64,000 bases of DNA from Butyricimonas synergistica DSM 23225 (GCF_000379665.1 NZ_KB903368.1:186001-250000), one strand, 5' to 3'. Shown: positions 27,505 to 35,936, numbered from the stretch's first letter. Notes: generated by a model from the sequence alone, not told the origin. Numbers and translations: made by a program.

Positions 27505-27936
27505 TTAATCAGATACTTTTTTATTTTTCCTCACATCAATATGAAGTAAATCATCGTGGTCTGTAATACTGTATAATTCCATAAAATCCAACGTCATCAG
27601 ATAAAATTCATCCAGACCTTCACAATCACCTATGAATACATGTATGTCGGACATCCTTGCTTTATAAATAACAAAATCTTTGTTCCAATAGTTAATGATG
27701 AAATAAAGAACCGTATTCTTGTCTATGACATCCAGTAAATGCCAATAGGGATCTTCCCTATTGCAATCAATGCTATATGGTACATATTTAAAGTTTAACC
27801 ATAATGCACGGGGATTACCAACCACAAAAGTATCATATAGTCTTTGTATTAACCACTCTTTATCAGCATTTTCTATTTTCTGAAATAAAAGATTATTATC
27901 CTTGATTGTTCTTTCTATTTCTTTATAATCAAACAT
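27505..27936 (-). CDS. Small acidic protein of the immunity array, family unknown
   Basis: A 143-aa soluble protein (MFDYKEIERTIKDNN...) rich in aromatic and acidic residues, with a distinctive FIGDCEGLDEFYLM segment near residue 105. I do not recognise the family with confidence. Size, composition and position between immunity-like genes suggest an immunity role (inference only). The start at 27936 is the only good ATG. Confidence 0.5.
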   Translation of the reverse strand: MFDYKEIERTIKDNNLLFQKIENADKEWLIQRLYDTFVVGNPRALWLNFKYVPYSIDCNREDPYWHLLDVIDKNTVLYFIINYWNKDFVIYKARMSDIHVFIGDCEGLDEFYLMTLDFMELYSITDHDDLLHIDVRKNKKVSD

Positions 27937-27965
27937 GGCATTTTGTTTCGTCGTTTATGGAATTA

Positions 27966-28001
27966 AGCTAACTGCATTTAGTCGTTGAGTTGATTGTTAT
28001 C
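27966..28001 (-). repeat. Diverged intergenic element (array)
   Basis: It contains CTAAC...GTTGAGT and ends in ATTGTTATC, matching the TTGTTAT end of the other elements. The hairpin is poorly conserved. Confidence 0.4.
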
Positions 28002-28036
28002 AATGTTTTTATATTATTGTCTTATGACATCAGGTA

Positions 28037-28321
28037 CTAATATGCTGCCTTCCCAATATGTTTTACCTCTTTATTATCAATCTTACAACACCATTTTACA
28101 TGTGTGAAGTTTTGTATATTACATACAGTTACACATCCGCTTGCCAATAAATCATCTCTGTTGCCTGTTTCATCGTAATCGATTTCGCAAATTTCAATTC
28201 TTAAGCCTTCTGCCAGAAAATGTTCATTTCCACAAACATCTTTCCTTACATCAGATTGAGATAATAAGACCAGATCATCTTCTAGCCATTCATTAAAATC
28301 AACTTTAAACCTTGGTGTCAT
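28037..28321 (-). CDS. Small protein of the immunity array, family unknown
   Basis: A 94-aa soluble protein with a short beta-rich pattern (LRIEICEIDYDETGNRDDLLASGCVTV...VKWCCKID). No signal peptide and no known motif. It is bounded by cassette-like elements on both sides, consistent with one gene per unit. It could be an immunity protein or a small accessory domain; I would not name it further. Confidence 0.5.
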   Translation of the reverse strand: MTPRFKVDFNEWLEDDLVLLSQSDVRKDVCGNEHFLAEGLRIEICEIDYDETGNRDDLLASGCVTVCNIQNFTHVKWCCKIDNKEVKHIGKAAY

Positions 28322-28329
28322 ATTTCATT

Positions 28330-28378
28330 GATAATGGGATGCAGCTTGCCGCCGTTAGGCGGTACAGGTGCTTGTTAT
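28330..28378 (-). repeat. Cassette-type intergenic element (array)
   Basis: GATAATG at the left, then TGCCGCC-GTTA-GGCGGTA hairpin (one G-T pair), near-palindromic ACAGGTGCTTGT and TTGTTAT next to the stop codon of the upstream gene. Very similar to the element at 26373-26404. Confidence 0.7.
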
Positions 28379-28382
28379 CCAA

Positions 28383-28931
28383 CTACGCAATTTGTTCTAT
28401 TCGGCATTTCTGACATAAGGGATAAGAAGCAATGAATGGTTCTATTTTTTGTTTCATTTCAGCAAATGAAATCCCATAAAAATACAAAGCTGTCCATTCA
28501 TTCCCTTCCCAATAACTATAAAAGCGACCTATGCTCTCCATAGCTGATTCCATCTGCTCAATGACATGATTAATGTCACAACTCTCATAAACTTCATCCG
28601 GCAATTCCGTTCCATTGCCGTAATAAGCCAATCCCTCCAAAGTTCCTACTTCTATCTTAAATTCAGGTGTCATACATAATAATGCTGAACCTTTGGGAAT
28701 ACCTATTTTATTAACAAGTTCTACCAAACGGTTTATGCTATCTTGCTTATCATCATTTAGGTGAATCTCTATATCACAGGAGATAATCTCTCCGGTTTGT
28801 GGATTTTGTAGCGTTCCTCCACCCATTACTTCTCCCAATTTTTCCTTTTCAAGAATTTCTTGAAGTGCATCTTCCAAATCATGTCTGTGCATGGGTTGCA
28901 AACGTGAGTTCAAATTCAATGTTAGTTCCAT
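28383..28931 (-). CDS. Immunity-like protein of the array, family unknown
   Basis: A 182-aa soluble protein in two lobes. The first 75 residues (MELTLNLNSRLQPMHRHDLEDALQE, EVMGGGT, ISCDIEIHL) look like a ferredoxin-like alpha/beta unit. The rest (VGTLEGLAYYGNGTELPDEVYE; FYSYWEGNEWTALYFYGISF) is aromatic-rich and helical. No catalytic motif or export signal. It stands between two well-formed intergenic elements, so it looks like one complete cassette. The immunity role is inferred from context. Confidence 0.55.
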   Translation of the reverse strand: MELTLNLNSRLQPMHRHDLEDALQEILEKEKLGEVMGGGTLQNPQTGEIISCDIEIHLNDDKQDSINRLVELVNKIGIPKGSALLCMTPEFKIEVGTLEGLAYYGNGTELPDEVYESCDINHVIEQMESAMESIGRFYSYWEGNEWTALYFYGISFAEMKQKIEPFIASYPLCQKCRIEQIA

Positions 28932-28954
28932 ATTTTTTATTATTTTATTTGTTG

Positions 28955-29006
28955 GATAATGTCCGGCAGATAATCAACCGTTAGGGGAGATTCATCCGTT
29001 TGTTAT
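28955..29006 (-). repeat. Cassette-type intergenic element (array)
   Basis: GATAATG at the left, AACCGTTAGGGG in the middle and TTTGTTAT at the right. The same layout as 28330-28378, with a less perfect stem. Confidence 0.6.
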
Positions 29007-29018
29007 GTGCCTTATTTA

Positions 29019-29552
29019 TCATTCTTCTTCGTATTCTTCAGCACTTTTAAGGCCTCGTATGAAGTCCTCAAAATTTTCTGCTAAAGGAGTTATTTTGAAA
29101 TCAGATTCTTGGTCGATATGCACAACTTTTGGTTCTCCGAGTGGACCACATTCTCGATAATCTAAGAAAACCATATCATGCCCTGCACTCGGACAATCAC
29201 AAATAGCGACTCCAATAGCAGGATAGCCCCATTCATCAATCATAAACTGACTGCCAATTTCACCACATAGTGAATAGTCCTTTTCCCTACCTATACCGTA
29301 AATGCCAGTTATAGCAATATGATCTTTAGCCCAATTTGTGGGTGAATCAGTAGGGAAGCATGTATTGAAAGGGATGCCTCCATTATGCTGCTTCATCAGC
29401 CATATATAGGAAGCTGGCAACTTGTATCCTAATTCTTTCTCTACATCAGCTATCAGTTCATCAGTTGGGACATCACTGATATACGATTTACGAGCATAGT
29501 AATTATCATCCCAGAAGTTTGTAAAATCAAAACCTTCAAATTCTTTTTCCAT
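29019..29552 (-). CDS. SMI1/KNR4 (SUKH) family immunity protein
   Basis: A 177-aa soluble protein of the SUKH superfamily, widely used as immunity proteins against polymorphic nuclease and other toxins. Marks are ADVEKELGYKLPASYIWLMKQHNGG (the classic LPxxYxxFLxxxNGG start), followed by the GIYGIG strand, EWGYPAIGVAICDCPSAGHDMVFLDY and a closing helix NFEDFIRGL. First gene of the minus-strand array, preceded by a -7-like box at 29635-29642. No cognate toxin is present, so it probably protects against toxins of neighbours. Confidence 0.85.
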   Translation of the reverse strand: MEKEFEGFDFTNFWDDNYYARKSYISDVPTDELIADVEKELGYKLPASYIWLMKQHNGGIPFNTCFPTDSPTNWAKDHIAITGIYGIGREKDYSLCGEIGSQFMIDEWGYPAIGVAICDCPSAGHDMVFLDYRECGPLGEPKVVHIDQESDFKITPLAENFEDFIRGLKSAEEYEEE

Positions 29553-29575
29553 ATCTCATTTTTTATTTTGTGGCA

Positions 29576-29610
29576 CATAATGTAACGCTATCAGCGGATT
29601 CCGCTGTTAT
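29576..29610 (-). repeat. Cassette-type element ahead of the first immunity gene
   Basis: CATAATG, then a perfect hairpin CAGCGGA-T-TCCGCTG at 29592-29606, followed by TTAT. Same order of parts as the other elements but shorter. Confidence 0.55.
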
Positions 29611-29634
29611 TTTTTCTAAGTATATTACTTTGCA

Positions 29635-29642
29635 CAAATATA
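29635..29642 (-). promoter_or_regulatory. Possible -7 box for the immunity array
   Basis: On the minus strand this reads TATATTTG (TAnnTTTG), 83 bp before the SUKH start. No clear -33 box was found. Confidence 0.35.
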
Positions 29643-29647
29643 ATAGA

Positions 29648-29684
29648 AGTGCAGTACACGACGAACGGTGTACTGCACTTTTTC
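29648..29684. terminator. Strong hairpin between the CMD gene and the immunity array
   Basis: Perfect 12-bp arms AGTGCAGTACAC / GTGTACTGCACT with an 8-nt loop, followed by TTTTT on the plus strand. It separates the array from the upstream minus-strand gene and may stop transcription from either side. Confidence 0.75.
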
Positions 29685-29763
29685 CGTATATCGGGTAGGT
29701 TTTAATATTTACTGCTTGAATCCCTTGCTTTTCCTTTGTGGTCGGTTGGCGGTGAAGTTTTCT

Positions 29764-30597
29764 TTACTCTATATCTTTAATAATATGTATTGCGTTCAAT
29801 GTCTGCGGAAATCCGATATAGGGTAGGCATTGTATCATGGCGGCGACGAGGGTAGCTTTGTCGTTGCCGGCTTTGATATTGCCTCGGGTGTGCGATTCGA
29901 TTTGCCGGTCGGCACCGAGAGCTGCCAGTACACAGAGGGACAACAATTCACGGGTTTTGACGTCCAGTCCGTTGCGGGTGTAGAAGTCGCCGAAACACAT
30001 TTCCGTGAGAAGGCGGGGAAGGTCTTCATTCATCCCGTCGGGGAGAGCTTTCAAGCTTTCTTTCATTTTTTCGCCGTAGAGCGGAAATTGGATTTCTTTC
30101 CCTTTCTCGAATCGTTCGTCTTCTTTCACGGTTTCTTGGGATTCTAGCGGTAAGGCAATTCCTTTTTCTTTAAATACCTCGTTGATCGTGCTAACTGCAT
30201 TTAGCGTCTTCGGGAAGCCGATAAACGGGGCGCATTGATAGATGGCTTCACGCAGTTCAACGGGAGTGACTCCCACGTTTAATGCGGCGGCAGCGTGTGC
30301 TTTCAGTTGGGGTAAGGTCTGCATGGTAGCCAGCGTCACGCAGGTAATCATCTCGCGGGTCTTCACGTCGAGTTCCCCGATGTGGAATACTTCCCCGAAG
30401 ATAAATTTTTGAAGAATATTCATTAATTCGGGATCCGAGCCTTGTCCGGTTAGTGCTTCTCCGCCGAACAGGGTGGTGTAATTCTTTTTACATAACTCGA
30501 TTCTATTCATATCTTTTTCGTTTTTAGGCTTTTCTTGTGCAAAAACCGGTGCCGCGACCGACAGGGCAAATACAAGCATTAGTAACTGTTTTTTCAT
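29764..30597 (-). CDS. Exported carboxymuconolactone decarboxylase-like protein, two CMD domains
   Basis: A 277-aa protein with a signal peptide (MKKQLLMLVFALSVAAPVFAQ) and two CMD/AhpD-fold domains, about residues 55-135 (VKTREMITCVTLATM...QCAPFIGFPKTLNA) and 190-275 (VKTRELLSLCVLAAL...QCLPYIGFPQTLNA). Tandem CMD proteins can be decarboxylases or redox proteins; the AhpD CxxC pair is not visible, so peroxiredoxin-reductase activity is unlikely. A periplasmic location is unusual for the family. The cupin lipoprotein gene is 33 bp upstream on the same strand, so the two likely form an operon handling an oxidised or aromatic compound (inference). Confidence 0.85.
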   Translation of the reverse strand: MKKQLLMLVFALSVAAPVFAQEKPKNEKDMNRIELCKKNYTTLFGGEALTGQGSDPELMNILQKFIFGEVFHIGELDVKTREMITCVTLATMQTLPQLKAHAAAALNVGVTPVELREAIYQCAPFIGFPKTLNAVSTINEVFKEKGIALPLESQETVKEDERFEKGKEIQFPLYGEKMKESLKALPDGMNEDLPRLLTEMCFGDFYTRNGLDVKTRELLSLCVLAALGADRQIESHTRGNIKAGNDKATLVAAMIQCLPYIGFPQTLNAIHIIKDIE

Positions 30598-30630
30598 AAA
30601 GTTTTTTATTTCTGAAGATTGTGTGTTGCC

Positions 30631-31146
30631 CTATCTCACGGCTTCCGAGTATTCTTCGTCTGTCACTTCGCCTATCCATTCCGTCTTATTCTCGCTGACC
30701 CTGGGGGTGATCCCGATATGCGTGAAGCGGCTGTCTGGTGCGGCTCCGTGCCAGTGAACTGTGTTGGCTGGGATATTCACCACATCGCCAGGTTGTAAAC
30801 GTTGTGCCGGTTTACCTTTTTCTTGGTAGTAACCGGTACCTTCCGTGCAAAGTAAAATCTGACCGATCGTGTGCGAGTGCCAGTAATTCCGGGTTCCCGG
30901 GGCAAAAGTGACATTGTATACGTTACACTCGTACTCCGGTTGACCGGATAGGTTTTGCAACCAAGCTTTCCCGGTGAAATTTGCTGTGATTGGGGTTCCC
31001 AAACCTAATATTGGTTCTGTTTTTTTTTTGGATACTTTCATTGTTAATTTGTTTTGATTATTGTTTTCACTGTTATTACCATCCTTGCATGAATTTGTAA
31101 ATATCATAATCATGCAAACCATTATTAGAACGCAATTTTTCCTCAT
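30631..31146 (-). CDS. Cupin domain lipoprotein
   Basis: A 171-aa protein with lipoprotein signal (MRKNCVLIMVCMIMIFTNSC, Cys at residue 20). A single conserved-barrel cupin follows: TRNYWHSHTIGQILLCTEG supplies the HxH metal ligands and PGDVVNIPANTVHWHGA the second motif. Such cupins bind a metal and a small ligand. First gene of the two-gene operon with the CMD-like protein; the same gene pair is common in Bacteroidales. A TATCTTTG box on the minus strand at 31202-31209 could be its promoter. Confidence 0.85.
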   Translation of the reverse strand: MRKNCVLIMVCMIMIFTNSCKDGNNSENNNQNKLTMKVSKKKTEPILGLGTPITANFTGKAWLQNLSGQPEYECNVYNVTFAPGTRNYWHSHTIGQILLCTEGTGYYQEKGKPAQRLQPGDVVNIPANTVHWHGAAPDSRFTHIGITPRVSENKTEWIGEVTDEEYSEAVR

Positions 31147-31328
31147 ATGCTTTCTTATTTTAGGTTAAAATTTTGTTTAATTCTATTCGGTTTCTTTATT
31201 ACAAAGATATTGTGGTTTGTTTGACGGGATGGAATACGTATTACAGATGTTTGTACCAATTTTACAGGTTGGGAATAAATACACGTAACATTGCGTGCGT
31301 GTTTTCAAAAAGAGGGTAGGGGGGAGCC

Positions 31329-34300
31329 TTATTTTTTAACCCATTTCACGGCATCGGCTACGATAAAGTGTTTCGGGCTGTTTCCCCGGTCGTCCAGGAT
31401 CACTCTCGCTTTGCCTCGCGGGAAATAGAATTTCCCTATCGAGAACCATCCCCGGTGTTCCCTGGAGATGTCAATCTTGATTTCTTCGCTCTTGCCCTCG
31501 CTGTCTTCTATCGTGTAATGGTAGCACGTCCCTTCTGCGTGAGTGTCTATGTCCGTACGCTCCTCCCAGTGTTGTATCACGTAAACCTGCACCTCGCGCA
31601 TCCCGGCTTCCGGCAATTCCGCTTCCCAGACCGCCTTGAACTTCCCTCGCCCGCGTTGCCTGTAATACGCGCTTCGCACCACGTCCCCGTGTAAATGTGG
31701 AGAGATCCATTTCGTCCATCCCTCGCGTCGTTGGACAAAATTGTCTTCCGGGATAACCTCTTCCCTGCCGAGGACCCGTTGCAGCCAACCGGTGGAATTT
31801 CCTTCCAGGTGGAACCCGGGATCCTCGTTGTCCACGATAATCTCCCCGGGGGAGACGAGAAACTCTCCCGGGGAAATATCATGAACCCCCACCGTCGTGT
31901 CGGAAGTGTGTAAAGATGGCGGTTGCAACGTTGAAGAGTAAGAGGGGGGGGTGTATCCCCCCGGTTTATTCTGGGACAGGCCGAAATACACGTCAGCGCC
32001 ATTTCCCAGCACGCTGATCTCTTTACATTCCCCGGGCTGGATGTAAAAAATATCAGTAAAATAAATGTCAGCCAGTAACAAAAATCCTCCCTGCCCGGAC
32101 GGGTTATACACCTTTAACGAGGTTTTGGTCCGGCGGGGGAAAGGTTCTCTCACCACCTCGTACTTGATGTCTTTTATCAAGAAACAGGGTAACTCCCGGG
32201 ACGTGTACCATCCCGGTAAAAACGGCATCAGATCCACCCCGAGATCCGACTTGATATCCGCCACCAGTTCTTCCAGTGGGATCTCCCGGGGACGTTCCCG
32301 GTAATAATCCCTCAAGTAACGATAAAAGTCATCGAACTTCATCCCGTGCCAGCAGACGTAATTTCCCAGTACCACGCCTTTCTGCTCGATGATGGAGTTC
32401 AATAAATGGGGATCCATGCCCGGTTCGTTTAATGCGTCTTCTAGGCTCTTGTCTTTCAAGTAATCTCGCACCCCGTTCGGGATGTTGAAATTCATTCCCC
32501 CCTTTCGTCTGAGAATTTGCTGCATGGTTCGTTTCAATGCGAGGTCTAGCACGGGGTAATCCGTGGAAATCACCCTCCCTGCCGGGACCTTCATCAAGGG
32601 ATAACAAGACACCTCGTTGCCCCGGGACGAGGGGATGGAGGAACAGAACAAGTCGTTAACGAACGTGTCGTTATCCCGGCAATAAATATCTAGATCCAGC
32701 AAATTACCCACCGCAATTTGTACTGTATTACCCTCGAACCTTTTCACCGATATCTGTTCAGGTCTTCTCGTGGCCGCAAACCGGTTTACGCTGTATCGAA
32801 AATCGTACAACCATGCCAGGCTAGCCCCGAGCTCCGGGTAGAACACCATCCCCGGTTGCGATAGCTCGCTCTTTCCCTTGACCGCCCGGAAATAGGAGGT
32901 GAAAGCCAGGGGGGTTTCTATCAATCTTAACTTGCCAGACGGGTATTCGAAGTCACCCCTGTCCCCGATCTCTTCCTCTATCAAGTACTCGATCTCGTCA
33001 TGGCGCAACCTGGTGAAGGCTCCCGAGAAGAAGTCATGCCCCTTGAAGTGATACACCTCTATCGTGAAAGGATTTGACACGTGTTTCTTTTTTCCTCTAT
33101 TATACGGGTCTATACTCACGTTAAAATCCTTCACCCGTGCGCTTTTCCGCGCGTAATACCCCGCGCACAAGCTGATCCCTTCCAACGGAGTTCCCGTGTC
33201 GAAACACCAGTCGCCGCCTTCCCGTCTTGAAACGCCTTGCGAGAGTACGGCGCGATCGCCCGCGTCTTTCACTCGCAAGTGAAAGCGGGTGAAATTCACT
33301 CCCGGTACCGGTTTCGATAAAGCCACGGGAGGGATGGTTACCGGGTACCAGATACATTCCGGCAACAACAAGGTGAACTCCTTCCCGGTGTAAGCGTAAC
33401 GGCGTCCCCAGTGGAACGCGGCGTCAAAACGGCTCGTGTTGTAATAATCCTTGTCGGGGATATCCAAGTAACAAACCCGCTCGTCTATTTTCCCAGAGTA
33501 ATCCATCTCGAGCACCACGCTGTCCCCCTCCGGCAGGGGAATATCCACGACCAGGGCTTGTCCTTCTCGTTTGAAGGTCACTGCCTTATTCCCGGATTCC
33601 ACCCGGTTTACCTTCAAAAAGGGATTCAGGTACAGCACCACCCGCGATAAATTCTTCCCCGTCGGGTTCCATACCTCCAGTCGGCTGGAAAGGTTTAACT
33701 CGTCCCCGGAGTTGGAGAAAACGATATCGTGTTCCTTCACCCGGGGCGTGTGTTCTCCCTCGTGCTCGAGGTAAACCGCCCGGTATCTCTCCCTTGCCCG
33801 CTGTTCTTCCCGGAAAGATTTGTCCCGCGCCCACCCGAAACAAAACCCGACCAGCAACAAGATGCCCCCGAGCCGCGACAAGAAACGGGGACTTGAGACC
33901 CGGTTGAACAAACGTCGCGAGAAACAAACGGTCAGCATGAATAACCCGGCACCGCCAAACAGGAAACATGCCCGGTGCAACAGGTAAGCCTTCAAATCCA
34001 CGTGTCCCATCACGGGAGAGAACAGGTTAGACTGGTGTGTCGCCAGGAAATTGAAGGCGTCCCAGCGCTTTCCCGGCAACACGGTTACCGTCAGGAAAAA
34101 GAGGATCATCAACGACAATAGCGACAGCCAGCGGTTGCTTAACGAGAAAACTATAAAGAAGGAGAGCGCCAGCATGAATACCGTGGAAGGTAGAGTCAAG
34201 GTGAACCAGTAAAACATGTAAACGGGAAAACTGAACGGGGCGTTGCTGGCAATGCCGTTCACCGCCATGCCCGCTGCCATCACCACGAGGCTCAATAGCG

Positions 34301-34652
34301 CGAATCCCGAGCCCATGCCGGCAAACTTCCCGGCGATATACTCGAGGTTGCTTTCCGGGTGTACCCGGATCGCGTCAAGCGTGGCAGTACCCCGCTCCCT
34401 CGTCCAGAGGTCTAGCACGGCAAAGGGTATAAAAAAGGACTGGAACAGACAAAGAAGAAAAGCGTTCACGTAAGGGATGGAAGAAGGCAAAGCCACCATG
34501 CTCCAGCTGTAAACACCGTAAGTACTTTGACAAGCGACGTGGAACGAGAATATTCCCGCCACGAGCAGTAAAGCGTAAACCCGAAACGCCCAATTACGTC
34601 CCAGCAACAATAACTCGCTTTTTGCGACTTGATACACGAACGCCCTGTTCAT
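31329..34652 (-). CDS. ABC-2-type permease / M1-like / golvesin-like fusion protein (copy 1)
   Basis: An 1107-aa membrane protein. Residues about 15-260 hold six membrane helices of ABC-2 permease type (SELLLLGRNWAFRVYALLL; RVHPESNLEYIAGKFAG). Residues about 300-880 are a periplasmic region like the M1-aminopeptidase part of known permease/M1 fusions (beta start LVVDIPLPEGDSVVLEMDYSG), but without an HExxH zinc motif, so peptidase activity is doubtful. Residues about 975-1107 form a golvesin/Xly-like beta-sandwich (CYHYTIEDSEGK; EHRGWFSIGKFYF; HFIVADAVKW). No ATPase gene is adjacent. It follows a small secreted protein gene by 22 bp, an arrangement repeated at 52561-56402. Confidence 0.75.
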   Translation of the reverse strand: MNRAFVYQVAKSELLLLGRNWAFRVYALLLVAGIFSFHVACQSTYGVYSWSMVALPSSIPYVNAFLLCLFQSFFIPFAVLDLWTRERGTATLDAIRVHPESNLEYIAGKFAGMGSGFALLSLVVMAAGMAVNGIASNAPFSFPVYMFYWFTLTLPSTVFMLALSFFIVFSLSNRWLSLLSLMILFFLTVTVLPGKRWDAFNFLATHQSNLFSPVMGHVDLKAYLLHRACFLFGGAGLFMLTVCFSRRLFNRVSSPRFLSRLGGILLLVGFCFGWARDKSFREEQRARERYRAVYLEHEGEHTPRVKEHDIVFSNSGDELNLSSRLEVWNPTGKNLSRVVLYLNPFLKVNRVESGNKAVTFKREGQALVVDIPLPEGDSVVLEMDYSGKIDERVCYLDIPDKDYYNTSRFDAAFHWGRRYAYTGKEFTLLLPECIWYPVTIPPVALSKPVPGVNFTRFHLRVKDAGDRAVLSQGVSRREGGDWCFDTGTPLEGISLCAGYYARKSARVKDFNVSIDPYNRGKKKHVSNPFTIEVYHFKGHDFFSGAFTRLRHDEIEYLIEEEIGDRGDFEYPSGKLRLIETPLAFTSYFRAVKGKSELSQPGMVFYPELGASLAWLYDFRYSVNRFAATRRPEQISVKRFEGNTVQIAVGNLLDLDIYCRDNDTFVNDLFCSSIPSSRGNEVSCYPLMKVPAGRVISTDYPVLDLALKRTMQQILRRKGGMNFNIPNGVRDYLKDKSLEDALNEPGMDPHLLNSIIEQKGVVLGNYVCWHGMKFDDFYRYLRDYYRERPREIPLEELVADIKSDLGVDLMPFLPGWYTSRELPCFLIKDIKYEVVREPFPRRTKTSLKVYNPSGQGGFLLLADIYFTDIFYIQPGECKEISVLGNGADVYFGLSQNKPGGYTPPSYSSTLQPPSLHTSDTTVGVHDISPGEFLVSPGEIIVDNEDPGFHLEGNSTGWLQRVLGREEVIPEDNFVQRREGWTKWISPHLHGDVVRSAYYRQRGRGKFKAVWEAELPEAGMREVQVYVIQHWEERTDIDTHAEGTCYHYTIEDSEGKSEEIKIDISREHRGWFSIGKFYFPRGKARVILDDRGNSPKHFIVADAVKWVKK

Positions 34653-34674
34653 TTTCCCTTGGTATTAAATGTAA

Positions 34675-35013
34675 TTAGTCATCTAGCGGAATCTCATTAA
34701 GCCTGATGTCTCCATAAATAATAAGAGCAGGATCATCTTCCTGTATAGTAAAGGTACGTTCAAATGGTTCATAACCTGTCTTTTGGAATGTTACTTTATA
34801 TGCTCCAGGCGATTTACACGTGAACGAAAATCGATTGCCTGATAATTCATATTCAAAATTTCCATTATCTGGTTGAGTTATTTTACTAACTTCAACGCCT
34901 TCCGGGTACACGTCACAAGCACCATAATAAATGCCTTTACTTGGGGCACTTATCATTGCACTCCCCATAAAAAATACTAGAGCCAAAAAAGATTTTAAAA
35001 CAAGTGATTTCAT
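34675..35013 (-). CDS. Small secreted beta-sandwich protein (partner of permease fusion, copy 1)
   Basis: A 112-aa protein with a signal peptide (MKSLVLKSFLALVFFMGSAMISA). The mature part looks like a short PEGA or carboxypeptidase-regulatory-type beta-sandwich: FSFTCKSPGAYKVTFQKTGYEPFERTFTI. The equivalent gene of copy 2 has FEMECDQPGLYTVTFYGIGYVSKHIDFYA at the same place, so both share a fold and probably a role. The family name is unknown to me. It is transcribed just ahead of the permease fusion. Confidence 0.65.
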   Translation of the reverse strand: MKSLVLKSFLALVFFMGSAMISAPSKGIYYGACDVYPEGVEVSKITQPDNGNFEYELSGNRFSFTCKSPGAYKVTFQKTGYEPFERTFTIQEDDPALIIYGDIRLNEIPLDD

Positions 35014-35213
35014 AGTTTTTCATGTTTAAAGTTTTTGTAATAAAAGTAATCTCATGCACATTTTAAAACTAAAATGACACGTGAAGCACAGCACATTTCG
35101 GGTTTTAGACTAATATTGTACAAAATTAAGGAAAAATGTATTTCGTGTATTTTGGAAAAACAAGAAATTATAATTATTTAATATTTTGACTACTAGAAAC
35201 AACTTTTGCGAAA

Positions 35214-35936
35214 TTAGCTTATCCAAAGGCGAAGGGAAGTTAGCAGGTTCCATAACACGTGTAGAGCGATAACATAACCGAAGCCCAACCGGATTCTTGT
35301 GTATCCGAAGATCAAGGCCCCGGCGAAGATGGATAAGAAGAACGTTATTGGCATGTTATAGATATGATATATCGTGAAAAGAATTGCCGATAGGTAAAAA
35401 ATAACGGTCGGGTGGGTATTCCATGTATTTTCAAGCCTCGTGAGCTGTTTGTTAAATAAACTCGTGATCAGAAAGAGTATTGCCGCGATGAAAAAGATCG
35501 TCCCATATAAAAAGAGAATATGAAAGACAAGGTCCGTTCCACAAAATAGCCGAAATTTGTAAACGTATAAAAGGTAAGAGATGTGAAACGATAGAATGAG
35601 GCTGAATGAAATTTTAATCTTCGTGGTGTTGAATGAACAGAGTGCATAGCGGTAACTAAATTCTTCAAGAACGGGGGATAATAGAATGACATGAAATATG
35701 TTCCATGCTTTCCATTCGTTAGTTAGATGTGTTAATCGGTTTATCGGGTTGGGCATGATTGGTTTGCTGGCAATAATGGTTTGCAATATCATTGATAATA
35801 TGTTGCACCCCATTACAATCAAGAGCAGCCACATAAATATAGTGAAGAATTTCTTTATCTTGTTGCCGGGATAATCTTTAAAAGATTCGAATTTCGGCTT
35901 TGCCAGAAATTGAAAGATGTCTGTTATGGTATTCAT
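35214..35936 (-). CDS. CPBP family intramembrane metalloprotease (CAAX/ABI type)
   Basis: A 240-aa integral membrane protein with about six helices. It carries the three CPBP motifs: EExxxR in SPVLEEFSYRYAL (about residue 95), FTIYHIYN with the conserved His, and ALHVLWN near the C-terminus. These residues form the glutamic/metal catalytic site of Rce1-like proteases, which in bacteria often deal with peptides or immunity. It lies 200 bp upstream of the secreted-protein/permease module on the same strand; a functional link is not shown. Confidence 0.88.
   Translation of the reverse strand: MNTITDIFQFLAKPKFESFKDYPGNKIKKFFTIFMWLLLIVMGCNILSMILQTIIASKPIMPNPINRLTHLTNEWKAWNIFHVILLSPVLEEFSYRYALCSFNTTKIKISFSLILSFHISYLLYVYKFRLFCGTDLVFHILFLYGTIFFIAAILFLITSLFNKQLTRLENTWNTHPTVIFYLSAILFTIYHIYNMPITFFLSIFAGALIFGYTRIRLGFGYVIALHVLWNLLTSLRLWIS

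Noticed and set aside
26401-29552. Complete integron with integrase
   Set aside because: Elements resemble attC in having a core and a hairpin, but the paired RYYYAAC/GTTRRRY order is not satisfied in the best copies, and no tyrosine recombinase gene is in the window.
26373-29610. CRISPR array in the repeat-bearing immunity region
   Set aside because: The repeated elements are few, imperfect and separated by genes of 280-550 bp rather than by uniform short spacers; no cas genes.
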